From Micromonospora violae (GTDB lineage: Bacteria; Actinomycetota; Actinomycetes; Mycobacteriales; Micromonosporaceae), in NCBI RefSeq assembly GCF_004217135.1, contig NZ_SHKK01000001.1, positions 1 to 64,000 of the forward strand: DNA of 64,000 bases, in the 5' to 3' direction. Positions 26,348-36,773 of this stretch are shown here, in pieces; position 1 is the stretch's first letter; each line of letters begins with the position of its first letter. Both the position numbers and the translations under genes were made by a program. Under the pieces are notes generated by a model. It worked only from the letters and a program-made list of their open reading frames with translations. It ran no database searches and had not been told where the DNA came from.

Positions 26348-26618
26348 GCCGGGTTGCCGACCGTCCAGATGGCGGGAACCGTAAGCAGTATGTGGACCTG
26401 AACGATAACTTGGGAGAAGGCCGGTGCCGCCTGGCGGTGCAGGTCATGGGTGGTGGTGCCACACCCCGTGCCGCCTCCCTCCAGGGTCGGATCGACCCGG
26501 GCTCACGCTGCCCAGTCGGCTGCTCCGGTAACCCCGGACCGTCGTGGGGCGCTCAGCACGACCGCCCGTGAGGGTCGCCGCGCGTCGGCGGCTCGCGCCC
26601 TGGAAGAGGAGCGCCACC

Positions 26619-26711
26619 ATGCCCAACAAGCCCAAGCCCGAGACCACCACCGACGATGCCCGCGAGCAGGCTCGCCGCGCGCTGCAGACGTCGATGGACA
26701 CCCGTCAGTGA
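26619..26711 (+). CDS. 30-residue micro-ORF with strong ribosome binding site
   Basis: ATG 26619 to TGA 26711 encodes a 30-residue hydrophilic, charged peptide beginning MPNKPKPETTTDD and continuing as an amphipathic helix-like AREQARRALQ. AGAGGAG at 26604-26610 lies 8 bases upstream, a better site than many genes here have. A hairpin follows 15 bases after the stop. No family is recognised. It is too short to judge by codon use alone. Confidence 0.55.
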   Translation: MPNKPKPETTTDDAREQARRALQTSMDTRQ

Positions 26712-26726
26712 CCCATCTCGACCGGT

Positions 26727-26763
26727 GGTGACGCCGCCGATGTGCCACGCCGGCAGCGTCACC
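26727..26763. terminator. Hairpin between the micro-ORF and a convergent gene
   Basis: GGTGACGCCGCCG (26727-26739) pairs with CGGCAGCGTCACC (26751-26763) with one mismatch and an 11-base loop. It is suitable as a terminator for the micro-ORF transcript and the leftward gene ending at 26851. Confidence 0.55.
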
Positions 26764-26850
26764 ATCCGTCCGATTTCGATGCCCTGACCGGTCACGGTCC
26801 GCCGCGACCGGCCGGTGCCGGCTCCCCGTCTGGTCGTCCGGGGGAGTCGT

Positions 26851-27732
26851 TCAGGACAGGAACTTGTCCATCGCTGCCTCGATGGTGCCGGCGTCCGGCG
26901 TCGCGTACGCCCGCATGGTGGCCTTGTCGTACGAGATGAAGCTCGGGCACCTGCTGGTGGGGGCGGTCACGGTGCCGCCGTCGCCGATCCTCTCGGCGGT
27001 CTTGGCCGCGTGGAAGGTCAGGGTGTAGCGCGACGAGACGTAGTCGACGGTGACCTGCTTGTCCGACTTGTCCTTGTACTGACACTTCTTCGGGGTGCCC
27101 TCGCTGCCCTCCTCGTACTTCAGGCAGCCGACCACCGACACCTTCTGGTAGTCCTCGCTCTTGGCGTAGTAGGGCTTGTCCGAGGGGACGTACTTCGACG
27201 ACCAGGACGTCGGCCGTCCGGGGTTGTTGGAGAACGCGTACGCCTTGGCGCTGGCCGGGCCGCTGTAGGGCGCCGCGTTGAGGATCGGGCTGCCCTCGCA
27301 CACGTTCGACAGGTCGCTGGAGTAGCGGGCGGTCATCGAGTTGTTGTCGTTGGTGTTCGGCGGGTCCGCCGCACCGGGCGTGGGGACGGCCGCCGTGTCC
27401 GGCGTGCTGCCCGAGCCGTCGCCGGTGCCCAGGGTGGGGCCGGAGGACGTGGCCACCACGGGCTTGTCGTCGTCGTCATTGGCGAGCAGGAGGCCGATTC
27501 CGGCGCCACAGAGGGCGAGGACGACGACCACCGCGCCGGCGACCAGACCGATGATCAGGCCCTGGTTCGACTTGTTCGGTGCCGGTGGGACCGGTGTGCC
27601 GTACTGCGGCGCGGGCGGTGGCTGTCCGTATGGCGGGTAGCCGCCCTGCTGCGGTGCGGCTGGCGGGCCGCTCCAGGGGGTGACGTTCGGGCCGGGCTGC
27701 TGCTCTCCGTACGGAGAGTAACTGTCGCTCAA
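26851..27732 (-). CDS. Membrane-anchored protein with Pro-rich cytosolic tail and extracellular domain
   Basis: The 293-residue protein has an N-terminal Pro/Gly/Tyr/Gln-rich tail (1-54), one membrane helix (about 58-84), a short acidic NDDDD step, a Thr/Pro/Gly linker (about 90-130) and an extracellular domain (about 131-293) with Cys in VCEGS, VGCLKY, KKCQYK and SRCPSF that could form two disulfides. The layout matches the many 'PPxY-tail, one helix, secreted domain' proteins of actinobacteria; function unknown. The start at 27732 is TTG, unusual, with no better in-frame alternative; TAGGCC nearby is a weak -10. Confidence 0.8.
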   Translation of the reverse strand: MSDSYSPYGEQQPGPNVTPWSGPPAAPQQGGYPPYGQPPPAPQYGTPVPPAPNKSNQGLIIGLVAGAVVVVLALCGAGIGLLLANDDDDKPVVATSSGPTLGTGDGSGSTPDTAAVPTPGAADPPNTNDNNSMTARYSSDLSNVCEGSPILNAAPYSGPASAKAYAFSNNPGRPTSWSSKYVPSDKPYYAKSEDYQKVSVVGCLKYEEGSEGTPKKCQYKDKSDKQVTVDYVSSRYTLTFHAAKTAERIGDGGTVTAPTSRCPSFISYDKATMRAYATPDAGTIEAAMDKFLS

Positions 27733-27938
27733 TGTAATGAAGGCCTATCGCTGTCATGGTGCTCCCCGGTTGGGAGCCTCGGACAGGGTAGTGAGCGTCG
27801 CAAACGGGGATGGCGGCGACAGGGGGCGCGTTCGGGCCGGAAGCGGAAGTCGACCGCCGACAGGTCGGTAAGCGGGCGGATGCGTAAGCCACCAGTGGTC
27901 TTGCGATCCTTACAAGGCACGTGCGAGGATCGGCGACG

Positions 27939-29273
27939 ATGAGCCAGCTGACCCCCACCGCCACCACCACCGACGGGTCCGCCTCGGCGCGCCGGATCGC
28001 CAGCCTCGCCCTGCCGGCCCTCGTGGTGCTCGCCGCCGAGCCGCTCTACGTGCTGGTCGACACCGCCGTGGTCGGTCACCTCGGCCGGGTGCCGCTCGCC
28101 GCGCTCGCCGTCGGTGGCACGGTCATGACGCTCACCGCCTGGGTGGGCACCGTGGTCGCCTACGGCACCACCGGGCGCGCCGCCCGCCGCTTCGGCGCGG
28201 GTGACCGGGCCGCCGCGGTCACCGAGGGCGTCCAGTCGTCCTGGTTGGCGTTCGGGGTCGGGCTGCTGATCGCGATCGGCATGCAGGTCGGCGGAGGCGC
28301 GCTCGCGCGTACCCTCGCCGGTGGTGGTGGCGAGGTGGCCGACGCCGCCGCGCAATGGCTGCGGATCGCGGCCCTCGGCGCCCCCGGCCTGTTGCTCGCC
28401 GCCGCCGGCAACGGCTGGCTGCGCGGTGTGCAGGACACTCGCCGCCCGTTGCTGTTCGTGCTCGGCCCCAATCTGCTCTCCGCGCTGCTCTGCCCGTTGC
28501 TGGTCTACCCCGCCGGGCTGGGTCTGGTCGGCTCGGCGGTGGCGAACGTCGTCGCGCAGACGCTCTGCGGGGTGCTCTTCGCCGCCGCCCTGGTCGCTGA
28601 GCGGGTGTCGCTGCGGCCCCAGCCCCGCATGATCCGCCAGCAACTGGTGCTCAGCCGGGACCTGCTGATCCGGGGCCTGGCGTTCCAGGCCAGCTTCCTG
28701 TCCGCGACCGCCGTCGCGGCCCGCTTCGGTGCCGCCGCCGTCGGCGCCCACCAGATCGCCCTGCAACTCTGGTTCTTCACCGCGCTGGTGCTCGACGCCC
28801 TGGCCATCGCCGCGCAGTCCCTGGTCGGGGCCGCGCTCGGGGCCGGCGACGACGCGGGCGCGCGGGCGCTCGCCCGCCGGGTCGGGTTGCTCGGTGGTGT
28901 CTGCGGCGTGGCGTTCGCGCTGCTCGTCGCCGCCGGCGCCGGCGTCGTGCCGTCGTGGTTCAGCTCCGATCAAGGGGTACGCGAGCAGGCCATGGTGGCC
29001 TGGCCGTGGTTCGTCGCCATGCTGCCGCTGGCCGGGGTGGTGTTCGCCCTCGACGGCGTGCTGATCGGCGCCGGCGACGTGCGTTACCTGCGCAACCTCA
29101 CCATCGTGGCCGCGCTCGGCGGTTTCCTGCCGGCCATCTGGCTGGCGTACGTGTTCGATCTCGGGCTGGGCGGTATCTGGGCCGGGCTCACCCTGTTCGT
29201 GGTGATCCGGCTGGTCGCCCTGCTGCTGCGACTGCGCAACGGCAGCTGGGCGGTGACCGGCGCGGTCCGCTGA
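27939..29273 (+). CDS. MATE family efflux transporter (DinF-like)
   Basis: The 444-residue protein has twelve hydrophobic segments and belongs to the MATE superfamily of cation/drug antiporters, DinF branch. Seen: EPLYVLVDTAVVGHLG (about 34-49), the N-terminal family signature, and GAHQIALQLWFF after the midpoint. A MATE/dinF gene sits near truB and rbfA in M. tuberculosis as well. I start at ATG 27939 with GAGG 10 bases upstream; GTG 27921 in frame is an alternative adding six residues. Substrate unknown. Confidence 0.92.
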   Translation: MSQLTPTATTTDGSASARRIASLALPALVVLAAEPLYVLVDTAVVGHLGRVPLAALAVGGTVMTLTAWVGTVVAYGTTGRAARRFGAGDRAAAVTEGVQSSWLAFGVGLLIAIGMQVGGGALARTLAGGGGEVADAAAQWLRIAALGAPGLLLAAAGNGWLRGVQDTRRPLLFVLGPNLLSALLCPLLVYPAGLGLVGSAVANVVAQTLCGVLFAAALVAERVSLRPQPRMIRQQLVLSRDLLIRGLAFQASFLSATAVAARFGAAAVGAHQIALQLWFFTALVLDALAIAAQSLVGAALGAGDDAGARALARRVGLLGGVCGVAFALLVAAGAGVVPSWFSSDQGVREQAMVAWPWFVAMLPLAGVVFALDGVLIGAGDVRYLRNLTIVAALGGFLPAIWLAYVFDLGLGGIWAGLTLFVVIRLVALLLRLRNGSWAVTGAVR

Positions 29274-29353
29274 GGGCCCGTGTTGGCGCCGCGGGTCACG
29301 CCGGGCCTGCCCACGCGGTGCGGGGTGGGTGCCATCTGGCAGGCTTGGCAGAC

Positions 29354-30238
29354 GTGAGCACCGATGGTCTGATCGTGGTCGACAAGCCCGGCGGCATGAC
29401 GTCGCACGACGTGGTGGCGCGGATCCGCCGGCTGGCGAAGACCCGACGGGTCGGGCACGGCGGCACCCTCGACCCGATGGCGACCGGCGTGCTGGTGATC
29501 GGCGTCGGACGGGCCACCCGGCTGCTGACCTACGTGATCGGCGCGGGCAAGAGCTACACCGGCACCATCCGCCTCGGTCAGACCACCGTCACCGACGACG
29601 CCGAGGGCGACGTGACCGCCACCGCGCCGGCCGGTCAGGTCACCGACGACGCGATCCGGTCGGCGCTGGCCGGGCTGAGCGGCGAGGTCGACCAGGTGCC
29701 GAGCGCGGTCAGCGCCATCAAGATCAACGGACAGCGCGCGTACAAGCGGGTCCGCGACGGGGAGAGCGTCGAACTGCCGGCGCGACGGGTCACCATCTCC
29801 CGGTTGGAGGTGCTGGCGATCCGCCGTACCGAGCCGGACGTGGTGGACGTGGACGTGGACGTGACCTGCTCCTCCGGCACGTACATCCGGGCCATCGCCC
29901 GCGACGCCGGTCTGGCGCTCGGCGTCGGCGGGCACCTCACGGCGTTGCGGCGTACCGCGGTGGGTGGCTTCACCCTCGCCGAGGCGGCGACCCTCGACGA
30001 GTTGGAGCAGCGCGCCCCCGACGTGGTGAACCTGCCACTGGACGCGGCGGCCGACCGCTTCTTCGCGCGCCGGGAGGCCACCCCCGACGAGGCCCGGGTG
30101 CTCGCCCACGGCGGACCACTGGACCCGGCCGGCCTCACCGGCCCGTACGCCGTCTTCGGGCCGACCGGTGCTCTGATCGCTATCGTCAGCGAGCGGGACG
30201 GGCGGGCGCGGGCGGAGATCGTGCTCGCCCCGGCCTGA
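29354..30238 (+). CDS. truB: tRNA pseudouridine(55) synthase TruB
   Basis: This 294-residue enzyme converts U55 of the tRNA T-loop to pseudouridine. Seen: the N-terminal DGLIVVDKPGGMTSHDVV, then GHGGTLDPMATGVL with the catalytic Asp near residue 42, and SGTYIRAIARDAG (about 177-189). A C-terminal PUA-like region with acidic helices ends the protein. The GTG at 29354 fits the family start; the frame open from 28955 overlaps the MATE gene. CAGGCT 8 bases before the GTG is a weak leaderless -10. Confidence 0.96.
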   Translation: MSTDGLIVVDKPGGMTSHDVVARIRRLAKTRRVGHGGTLDPMATGVLVIGVGRATRLLTYVIGAGKSYTGTIRLGQTTVTDDAEGDVTATAPAGQVTDDAIRSALAGLSGEVDQVPSAVSAIKINGQRAYKRVRDGESVELPARRVTISRLEVLAIRRTEPDVVDVDVDVTCSSGTYIRAIARDAGLALGVGGHLTALRRTAVGGFTLAEAATLDELEQRAPDVVNLPLDAAADRFFARREATPDEARVLAHGGPLDPAGLTGPYAVFGPTGALIAIVSERDGRARAEIVLAPA

Positions 30239-30313
30239 CGCGGGGCGCAGGTCCGCCGGCCCGCAGCCGGCGGTGTCGACCCGCCGGCCGGCGGGACAGC
30301 AGAGAGGAACGGC

Positions 30314-31243
30314 ATGCAGCGGTGGCGGGGCTACGACGCGGCGCCCGGCGGATGGGGACGCTCGGTGGTCACCATCGGCGTCTTCGACGGCGTGCACCAG
30401 GGGCACCAGGCGACGATCGGGCACACCGTGGCCCGGGCCCGCGAGCTGGGCGTGCAGTCGGTGGTGGTCACCTTCGACCCGCACCCGGCCGAGGTGGTCC
30501 GCCCCGGTTCGCACCCGGCGATCCTCACCGAGCCGGCCCGTAAGGCCGAGCTGATCGAGGCGCTCGGCGTGGACGTGCTCTGCGTGGTGCCGTTCACCCC
30601 GGAGTTCTCCCGGGTGCCGGCCGAGCAGTTCGTGCACGACGTCCTGGTCGAGCACCTGCACGCGGCGTTGGTGGTGGTCGGCAGCAACTTCCGCTTCGGG
30701 CACCGGGCGGCCGGCGACGTGGCGTTGCTGGAACGGCTCGGTCAGACGTTCGGCTTCGGCGTCGAGGGCGGCCCGCTGGTCGCGGCGGACGGCACGGTCT
30801 TCTCCTCCACGTACATCCGTTCCTGCGTCGACGCCGGCGACGTGGGCGCGGCGGCCGCCGCGCTGGGCCGCCCACACCGGGTGGAGGGTGTCGTGGTCCG
30901 CGGCGACCAGCGAGGGCGGGAACTGGGCTTCCCCACCGCCAACCTGCTCTGCCACCGCTACGCGGCGGTGCCCGCTGACGGGGTCTACGCGGCCCGGCTG
31001 ATCCGTCGCGGCCAGCATGAGCCGCTGCTGGCGGCGGTGTCCGTCGGCACCAACCCGACCTTCTCCGGCCGGGAGCGGCGGGTGGAGGCGTACGCGCTGG
31101 ACTTCAGCGGGGACCTGTACGGCGAGCGACTGGCCCTGGACTTCGTGGCGCACCTGCGGGGTCAGGTCCGGTACGACTCGATCGAGCCGCTGATCGCCCA
31201 GATGCATCAGGACGTCGAGCGCACCCGACGCGCGCTGGCCTGA
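30314..31243 (+). CDS. ribF: Bifunctional riboflavin kinase / FAD synthetase
   Basis: The 309-residue enzyme phosphorylates riboflavin to FMN and adenylates FMN to FAD. The N-terminal FAD-synthetase domain has VTIGVFDGVHQGHQ (about 19-32) and the later SSTYIRSCVDAGD. The C-terminal flavokinase domain (about 185-305) has GRELGFPTANL and SVGTNPTF, followed by the catalytic Glu in VEAYALDF. GAGAGGA at 30301-30307 precedes the ATG. It follows truB by 75 bases, the common actinobacterial truB-ribF-rpsO order. Confidence 0.96.
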   Translation: MQRWRGYDAAPGGWGRSVVTIGVFDGVHQGHQATIGHTVARARELGVQSVVVTFDPHPAEVVRPGSHPAILTEPARKAELIEALGVDVLCVVPFTPEFSRVPAEQFVHDVLVEHLHAALVVVGSNFRFGHRAAGDVALLERLGQTFGFGVEGGPLVAADGTVFSSTYIRSCVDAGDVGAAAAALGRPHRVEGVVVRGDQRGRELGFPTANLLCHRYAAVPADGVYAARLIRRGQHEPLLAAVSVGTNPTFSGRERRVEAYALDFSGDLYGERLALDFVAHLRGQVRYDSIEPLIAQMHQDVERTRRALA

Positions 31244-31305
31244 TCGTCGCGGGGGTGACGGGCCGCCACCGAGGCCCTTCGCCGGGTGTTACCGGTGAGT
31301 GCTGG

Positions 31306-31311
31306 TAGTCT
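31306..31311 (+). promoter_or_regulatory. Candidate -10 element TAGTCT of rpsO
   Basis: TAGTCT lies 132 bases before the rpsO ATG, predicting a 5' leader of about 125 bases. The leader holds a GC-rich stretch with local pairing; I could not identify an S15-binding element. Confidence 0.45.
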
Positions 31312-31443
31312 TGCCGGGACGTCGGGTGACCGGCGTGGGGCCTCGCGTGCCTGCTCGACGCCGCGGGTGCGAGGAACCGGTCCGTTCCCGGTCCATCGGG
31401 ACGACGGACACCCACTTGATCAACCCATCGAAACAGGGAGAAC

Positions 31444-31713
31444 ATGGCGCTCGATCAGGAAGCCAAGGCCAGCATCCGCGCGGAGTACGCGACCGCCGAG
31501 GGCGACACCGGTTCGCCGGAGGTTCAGGTCGCGGTCCTCACCAAGCGGATCGCGGAGCTGACCGAGCACCTGAAGGTGCACAAGCACGACCACCACAGCC
31601 GCCGTGGGCTGCTGCTGCTGGTCGGCCGGCGCCGTCGGTTGCTCAACTACGTCCAGAAGAAGGACATTGCCCGCTACCGGTCGCTCATCGAGCGGCTCGG
31701 TCTGCGCCGGTGA
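31444..31713 (+). CDS. rpsO: 30S ribosomal protein S15
   Basis: This is the 89-residue primary 16S rRNA-binding protein of the small subunit. Seen: [32 protein letters not shown] and the C-terminal [16 protein letters not shown], the full S15 core. GGGAG at 31436-31440 is very close to the ATG. It precedes pnp, separated by a terminator-like hairpin, as in most bacteria where rpsO-pnp messages are processed between the genes. Confidence 0.98.
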   Translation: MALDQEAKASIRAEYATAEGDTGSPEVQVAVLTKRIAELTEHLKVHKHDHHSRRGLLLLVGRRRRLLNYVQKKDIARYRSLIERLGLRR

Positions 31714-31717
31714 CGTG

Positions 31718-31749
31718 ACGGGGGAGTGGCCGGACGGCCGCTCCCCCGT
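31718..31749 (+). terminator. rpsO-pnp intergenic hairpin
   Basis: ACGGGGGAGTGGCC (31718-31731) pairs with GGCCGCTCCCCCGT (31736-31749) around a 4-base loop, with a single G-U pair. It starts 5 bases after the rpsO stop. It may be a partial terminator or RNase site that lets rpsO and pnp be expressed at different levels. Confidence 0.7.
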
Positions 31750-31939
31750 GCCGCGTCCCACCTGAAGAAACACGGGCCGCGCGACCACCCGAGAGGGAGC
31801 CGGTCAGCGTACCGGTCTCCGGTAGTGGCCCCCGGGAACCCGGCATGATGCCGACCACCCGGGCGCTTCGATCGAAGACCGGCCGGCTGAGCAGCTCTCC
31901 GATGTCGTGGGCCCACGACGCGAAGGAGCACGACAGCAC

Positions 31940-34321
31940 ATGACCGAGACCAAACTCGGCACCGAATCCCGCACCGCCGTGATCGACAACGGGTCCTTCG
32001 GCACCCGCGAGATCACCTTCTCCACCGGTCGGCTGGCCCGCCAGGCCGCCGGTTCCGTCATCGCCCAGCTGGGCGAGACGGTCGTTCTCTCCGCCACGAC
32101 CGCCGGTAAGCACCCGAAGGAGCAGTTCGACTTCTTCCCGCTGACCGTCGACGTCGAGGAGCGGATGTACGCCGCGGGCCGCATCCCCGGCTCGTTCTTC
32201 CGCCGGGAGGGTCGCCCCAGCGAGGACGCCATCCTCACCTGCCGGCTGATCGACCGGCCGCTGCGCCCGTCCTTCGTCAAGGGCCTGCGCAACGAGGTCC
32301 AGGTCGTCGAGACCGTCCTGGCGCTCGACCCGCAGCACCCGTACGACGTCGTGGCGATCAACGCCGCCTCGATGTCGACCAAGCTGTCCGGCCTGCCGTT
32401 CTCCGGCCCGATCGGTGCGACCCGGGTCGCCCACATCGACGGCCAGTGGGTCGCCTTCCCGACCCTGGAGGAGCTGGCTCGGGCCACCTTCGACATGGTC
32501 GTGGCCGGCCGCACCCTCGACGACGGCGACGTCGCGATCATGATGGTCGAGGCCGAGGCCACCCCGAACGCCGTCGCCCTGATCTCGGCCGGTGCCACCG
32601 CCCCGACCGAGGAGATCGTCGCCAGCGGCCTGGAGGCCGCCAAGCCGGCGATCCGTGAGCTGTGCCGCGCGCAGAGCGAGCTGGCCGAGGTCGCCGCCAA
32701 GCCGGTCACCGAGTTCCCGGTCTTCCTGGACTACCAGGACGACGTGTACGACGCCGTCTCCGAGCTGGCCCGCGGTGACGTGGCCGAGGCGATCACCATC
32801 GCCGGCAAGGCCGACCGCGAGGAGGCCCTGGACCGGGTCAAGGCCCGGGTCGCCGAGGAGCTGGGTGCTCGGTTCGAGGGTCGGGAGAAGGAGCTCAGCG
32901 CCGCCTTCCGGTCGCTGACCAAGTCCGAGGTGCGCAACCGGGTCCTGCGCGAGCAGGTCCGGATGGACGGGCGTGGCCCGCGTGACATCCGGCCGCTGAC
33001 CGCCGAGGTCGGCGTGCTGCCGCGGGTGCACGGTTCGGCGCTGTTCGAGCGGGGCGAGACCCAGATCCTGGGCGTCACCACGCTGAACATGCTCCGCATG
33101 GAGCAGATGGTGGACACGCTGTCCCCCGAGAACCGCAAGCGCTACATGCACAACTACAACTTCCCGCCGTACTCGACCGGTGAGACCGGCCGGGTCGGCT
33201 CGCCGAAGCGGCGCGAGATCGGCCACGGCGCTCTCGCCGAGCGTGCGCTGATCCCGGTGCTGCCGTCGCGCGAGGAGTTCCCGTACGCCATCCGGCAGGT
33301 CTCCGAGGCGCTCGGCTCCAACGGCTCCACCTCTATGGGTTCGGTCTGCGCCTCGACGCTGGGCCTGCTCTCCGCGGGTGTCCCGCTGAAGGCGCCGGTC
33401 GCCGGCATCGCGATGGGGCTCATCTCCGACGAGGTGGACGGCAAGACCGAGTACGTGACGCTGACCGACATCCTCGGCGCCGAGGACGCGTTCGGTGACA
33501 TGGACTTCAAGGTCGCCGGCACGCCGGAGTTCGTCACCGCGCTCCAGCTCGACACCAAGCTCAACGGCATTCCGTCGGACGTGCTGGCCGCCGCGTTGCA
33601 GCAGGCGAACGAGGCCCGGCAGGTCATCCTCGGCGTCATGAAGGCCGCGATCGAGGCTCCGGCCGAGATGTCGGACTACGCGCCGCGGGTCACCACCGTC
33701 AAGATCCCGGTGGACAAGATCGGCATGGTGATCGGCCCGAAGGGTCAGACCATCAACGCGATCCAGGACGAGACCGGCGCCGAGATCTCCATCGAGGACG
33801 ACGGCACGATCTACGTCGGCGCCACCAACGGCCCGTCGGCCCAGGCGGCCGTCGACCGGATCAACGGGATCGCCAACCCGACGCTGCCGAAGCAGGGCGA
33901 GCGGTTCCTCGGCACGGTGGTCAAGACCGCCGCGTTCGGCGCGTTCATCTCGCTCCTGCCGGGCCGTGACGGCCTGCTGCACATCTCCAAGGTGGGCGAC
34001 GGCAAGCGGGTCGAGCGGGTTGAGGACTTCCTCAACGTCGGTGACCGGGTCGAGGTTGAGATCGCGGACATCGACGCCCGCGGCAAGATCTACCTCGACA
34101 AGGTCCGCCCGGAGGGCACCGAGGCTCCGGCCGCCGGTGAGGCCGCCGCTGGTGACCGCCCGGCTGGGCGGGACCGGGGCGACCGGGCTCCGCGTGACCG
34201 CGGCGACCGTGAGCGCGGCGGCGACCGTGGCGGGCGTGGCCCGGAGCGCGGCGGCGAGGGTGGCGGCGGAGAGGGTGGCGAGGGCGGCGAGCGTCCCCGT
34301 CGCCGGACCCGGCACAGCTGA
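31940..34321 (+). CDS. pnp: Polynucleotide phosphorylase
   Basis: This 793-residue enzyme carries out phosphorolytic 3'-5' RNA decay and the reverse polymerisation. Order: first RNase PH core (about 15-225), helical domain (about 245-325), second RNase PH core (about 335-560) with [14 protein letters not shown] and the catalytic [15 protein letters not shown] (about 585-645, with [11 protein letters not shown]) and S1 (about 655-725). A disordered Arg/Gly/Asp/Glu-rich tail of about 60 residues (RGG-like) follows. AAGGAG at 31923-31928 precedes the ATG; the longer open frame from 31907 has no site. Confidence 0.98.
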   Translation: MTETKLGTESRTAVIDNGSFGTREITFSTGRLARQAAGSVIAQLGETVVLSATTAGKHPKEQFDFFPLTVDVEERMYAAGRIPGSFFRREGRPSEDAILTCRLIDRPLRPSFVKGLRNEVQVVETVLALDPQHPYDVVAINAASMSTKLSGLPFSGPIGATRVAHIDGQWVAFPTLEELARATFDMVVAGRTLDDGDVAIMMVEAEATPNAVALISAGATAPTEEIVASGLEAAKPAIRELCRAQSELAEVAAKPVTEFPVFLDYQDDVYDAVSELARGDVAEAITIAGKADREEALDRVKARVAEELGARFEGREKELSAAFRSLTKSEVRNRVLREQVRMDGRGPRDIRPLTAEVGVLPRVHGSALFERGETQILGVTTLNMLRMEQMVDTLSPENRKRYMHNYNFPPYSTGETGRVGSPKRREIGHGALAERALIPVLPSREEFPYAIRQVSEALGSNGSTSMGSVCASTLGLLSAGVPLKAPVAGIAMGLISDEVDGKTEYVTLTDILGAEDAFGDMDFKVAGTPEFVTALQLDTKLNGIPSDVLAAALQQANEARQVILGVMKAAIEAPAEMSDYAPRVTTVKIPVDKIGMVIGPKGQTINAIQDETGAEISIEDDGTIYVGATNGPSAQAAVDRINGIANPTLPKQGERFLGTVVKTAAFGAFISLLPGRDGLLHISKVGDGKRVERVEDFLNVGDRVEVEIADIDARGKIYLDKVRPEGTEAPAAGEAAAGDRPAGRDRGDRAPRDRGDRERGGDRGGRGPERGGEGGGGEGGEGGERPRRRTRHS

Positions 34322-34368
34322 CCGTCGCACATCGCATCACCCACCCCTCGTCGAACCGGGAGCACCAC

Positions 34369-35796
34369 GTGAGTCGGGCCTTCAGCGCGCCGTTTCCACC
34401 GGATCGACGGGGGGTGGCCTCGACTGGCTGGCAAGCCAGTGAGTCGAGTCGAGTTCGGGACACCGGGGCGGGCCGCTCCGGCGGCACCGCCCGCGCGGTG
34501 ACCCGGACAATCAGCGACGACCCGCTGGGCGGCACGGTACGACGTACCGTGCTCCCCAGCGGCCTGCGTGTCCTCACCGAGGCGATTCCGGCGATGCGGA
34601 GCGTCTCGTTCGGCATCTGGGTGGCGGTCGGCTCGCGCGACGAGACCGGTCCGCAGGCCGGTGCCGCGCACTTCCTCGAACACCTGCTCTTCAAGGGCAC
34701 CCACAAGCGCACCGCGCTGGAGATCTCCTCGCAGATCGAGGCGGTGGGCGGTGAGACCAACGCCTTCACCACGAAGGAATACACCTGCTACTACGCCCGC
34801 GTGCTGGACGAGGACCTGCCGCTGGCGATCGACGTGATGTGCGACCTGGTCGCCGACTCGCTCCTGGAGCCGGCCGACGTCGAGACCGAACGTGGCGTGA
34901 TCCTGGAAGAGATCGCCATGCACGACGACGAGCCGGGTGACGAGGTGCACGACCTCTTCGTCCAGGCCATCTACGGCGACCACCCGCTGGGTCGGCTGAT
35001 CTCCGGCACCGCGGAGACCGTCACCCCGATGACCCGCCGGCAGATCCAGAACTTCTACCGGGGTCGCTACACCGCGCCGCAGATCGTCATCGCCGCCGCC
35101 GGCAACCTCGACCACGCCGCGGTGGTGAAGCTGGTCCGCCAGGCCGTGCGTGGCACCCCACTGGACAGCGACCCGGCCAGCCCGGCGCCGTACCGCGCGG
35201 CGACCCCGGCGGTACGCACCAAGCCGGCGACCACCCTGGTGGAGCCGAAGGAGACCGAGCAGGCGCACGTCATCCTCGGCTGCCCCGGCATCGACCGGCT
35301 CGACGATCGACGGTTCGCCCTCGGCGTCCTCAACAACGTGCTCGGCGGCGGCATGTCCAGCCGCTTGTTCCAGGAGATCCGCGAGCAGCGCGGTCTCGCG
35401 TACTCGGTCTACTCCTACGCCAGCCAGTACGCCGACAGCGGCCTGTTCGCCGTCTACGCCGGCTGCGCGCCGGGCAAGGTGGACGAGGTGCTGGCCCTGA
35501 CCCGCGCCGAGCTGGCCCGGGTGGCCGCCGAGGGGCTGACCGAGGCCGAGGTGGCCCGGGGCAAGGGGATGAGCAAGGGCTCCTTCGTGCTCGGCCTGGA
35601 GGACACCGGTTCCCGGATGAGCCGGCTGGCCAAGGGTGAGCTGCTCTACGGCGACCTGATGCCGGTCGACGAGCTGCTCCGCCGGGTCGACGAGGTCACC
35701 GTGGAGGACGTGAACGTCCTCGCCGCGGAGCTGCTCACCCGCCCGATGTCGCTGGCCGTGGTGGGTCCGTTCGGCGCTAACGACTTCGCGGTCTGA
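34369..35796 (+). CDS. M16 family zinc peptidase (PepR-like)
   Basis: This 475-residue pitrilysin-type metallopeptidase has the inverted zinc motif HFLEH (His101, Glu104, His105) and a third ligand Glu near 181 in ILEEIAM. The N-terminal and C-terminal M16 halves are both present, the latter with LGGGMSSRLFQEIREQRGLAYSV. The first 45 residues are basic and Ser/Gly-rich, beyond the usual family start. GTG 34369 has GGGAG 8 bases upstream. It follows pnp by 47 bases, the order seen in M. tuberculosis (gpsI-pepR). Substrate unknown. Confidence 0.94.
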   Translation: MSRAFSAPFPPDRRGVASTGWQASESSRVRDTGAGRSGGTARAVTRTISDDPLGGTVRRTVLPSGLRVLTEAIPAMRSVSFGIWVAVGSRDETGPQAGAAHFLEHLLFKGTHKRTALEISSQIEAVGGETNAFTTKEYTCYYARVLDEDLPLAIDVMCDLVADSLLEPADVETERGVILEEIAMHDDEPGDEVHDLFVQAIYGDHPLGRLISGTAETVTPMTRRQIQNFYRGRYTAPQIVIAAAGNLDHAAVVKLVRQAVRGTPLDSDPASPAPYRAATPAVRTKPATTLVEPKETEQAHVILGCPGIDRLDDRRFALGVLNNVLGGGMSSRLFQEIREQRGLAYSVYSYASQYADSGLFAVYAGCAPGKVDEVLALTRAELARVAAEGLTEAEVARGKGMSKGSFVLGLEDTGSRMSRLAKGELLYGDLMPVDELLRRVDEVTVEDVNVLAAELLTRPMSLAVVGPFGANDFAV

Positions 35797-36624
<828 letters not shown>

Positions 36625-36693
36625 CCGCTCCGCACCCCCGCCCGCCAGTCCGTGCGTGTCTGCGGGCCCGCGCCCGCGACGCCTGTGCACCGT

Positions 36694-36746
36694 GCAGATT
36701 TTGGACACTTTCCGTTAGCAGCTAACGGAAAGTGTCCAAGATCTGC
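36694..36746. repeat. 53-bp near-perfect palindrome (26-bp arms)
   Basis: The arms 36694-36719 and 36721-36746 are complementary except for one position, with a single central base. The half-site core is TTGGACACTTTCCGTTAGC. It is AT-richer than its surroundings. It lies between the dapB stop and the leaderless GNAT promoter, ending 14 bases before the -10 element. It may be a terminator, a cruciform or a protein-binding site. Confidence 0.8.
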
Positions 36747-36760
36747 GGGTACGGGTCGGG

Positions 36761-36766
36761 TAGCAT
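36761..36766 (+). promoter_or_regulatory. -10 element TAGCAT, leaderless GNAT promoter
   Basis: TAGCAT is followed by 7 bases and ATG 36774. The -35 position falls at the edge of the 53-bp palindrome, so a protein bound there could control it. Confidence 0.55.
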
Positions 36767-36773
36767 CCGCCGG

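Noticed and set aside
26348..26618. Possible structured RNA or tRNA in the gap before the micro-ORF
   Set aside because: No cloverleaf, T-loop GTTCGA-type sequence or riboswitch core could be traced; only a slightly AT-rich stretch around 26380-26415.
31244..31443. Autoregulatory S15-binding structure in the rpsO leader
   Set aside because: The leader has local pairing, but I could not draw a three-way junction or pseudoknot resembling known S15 sites.
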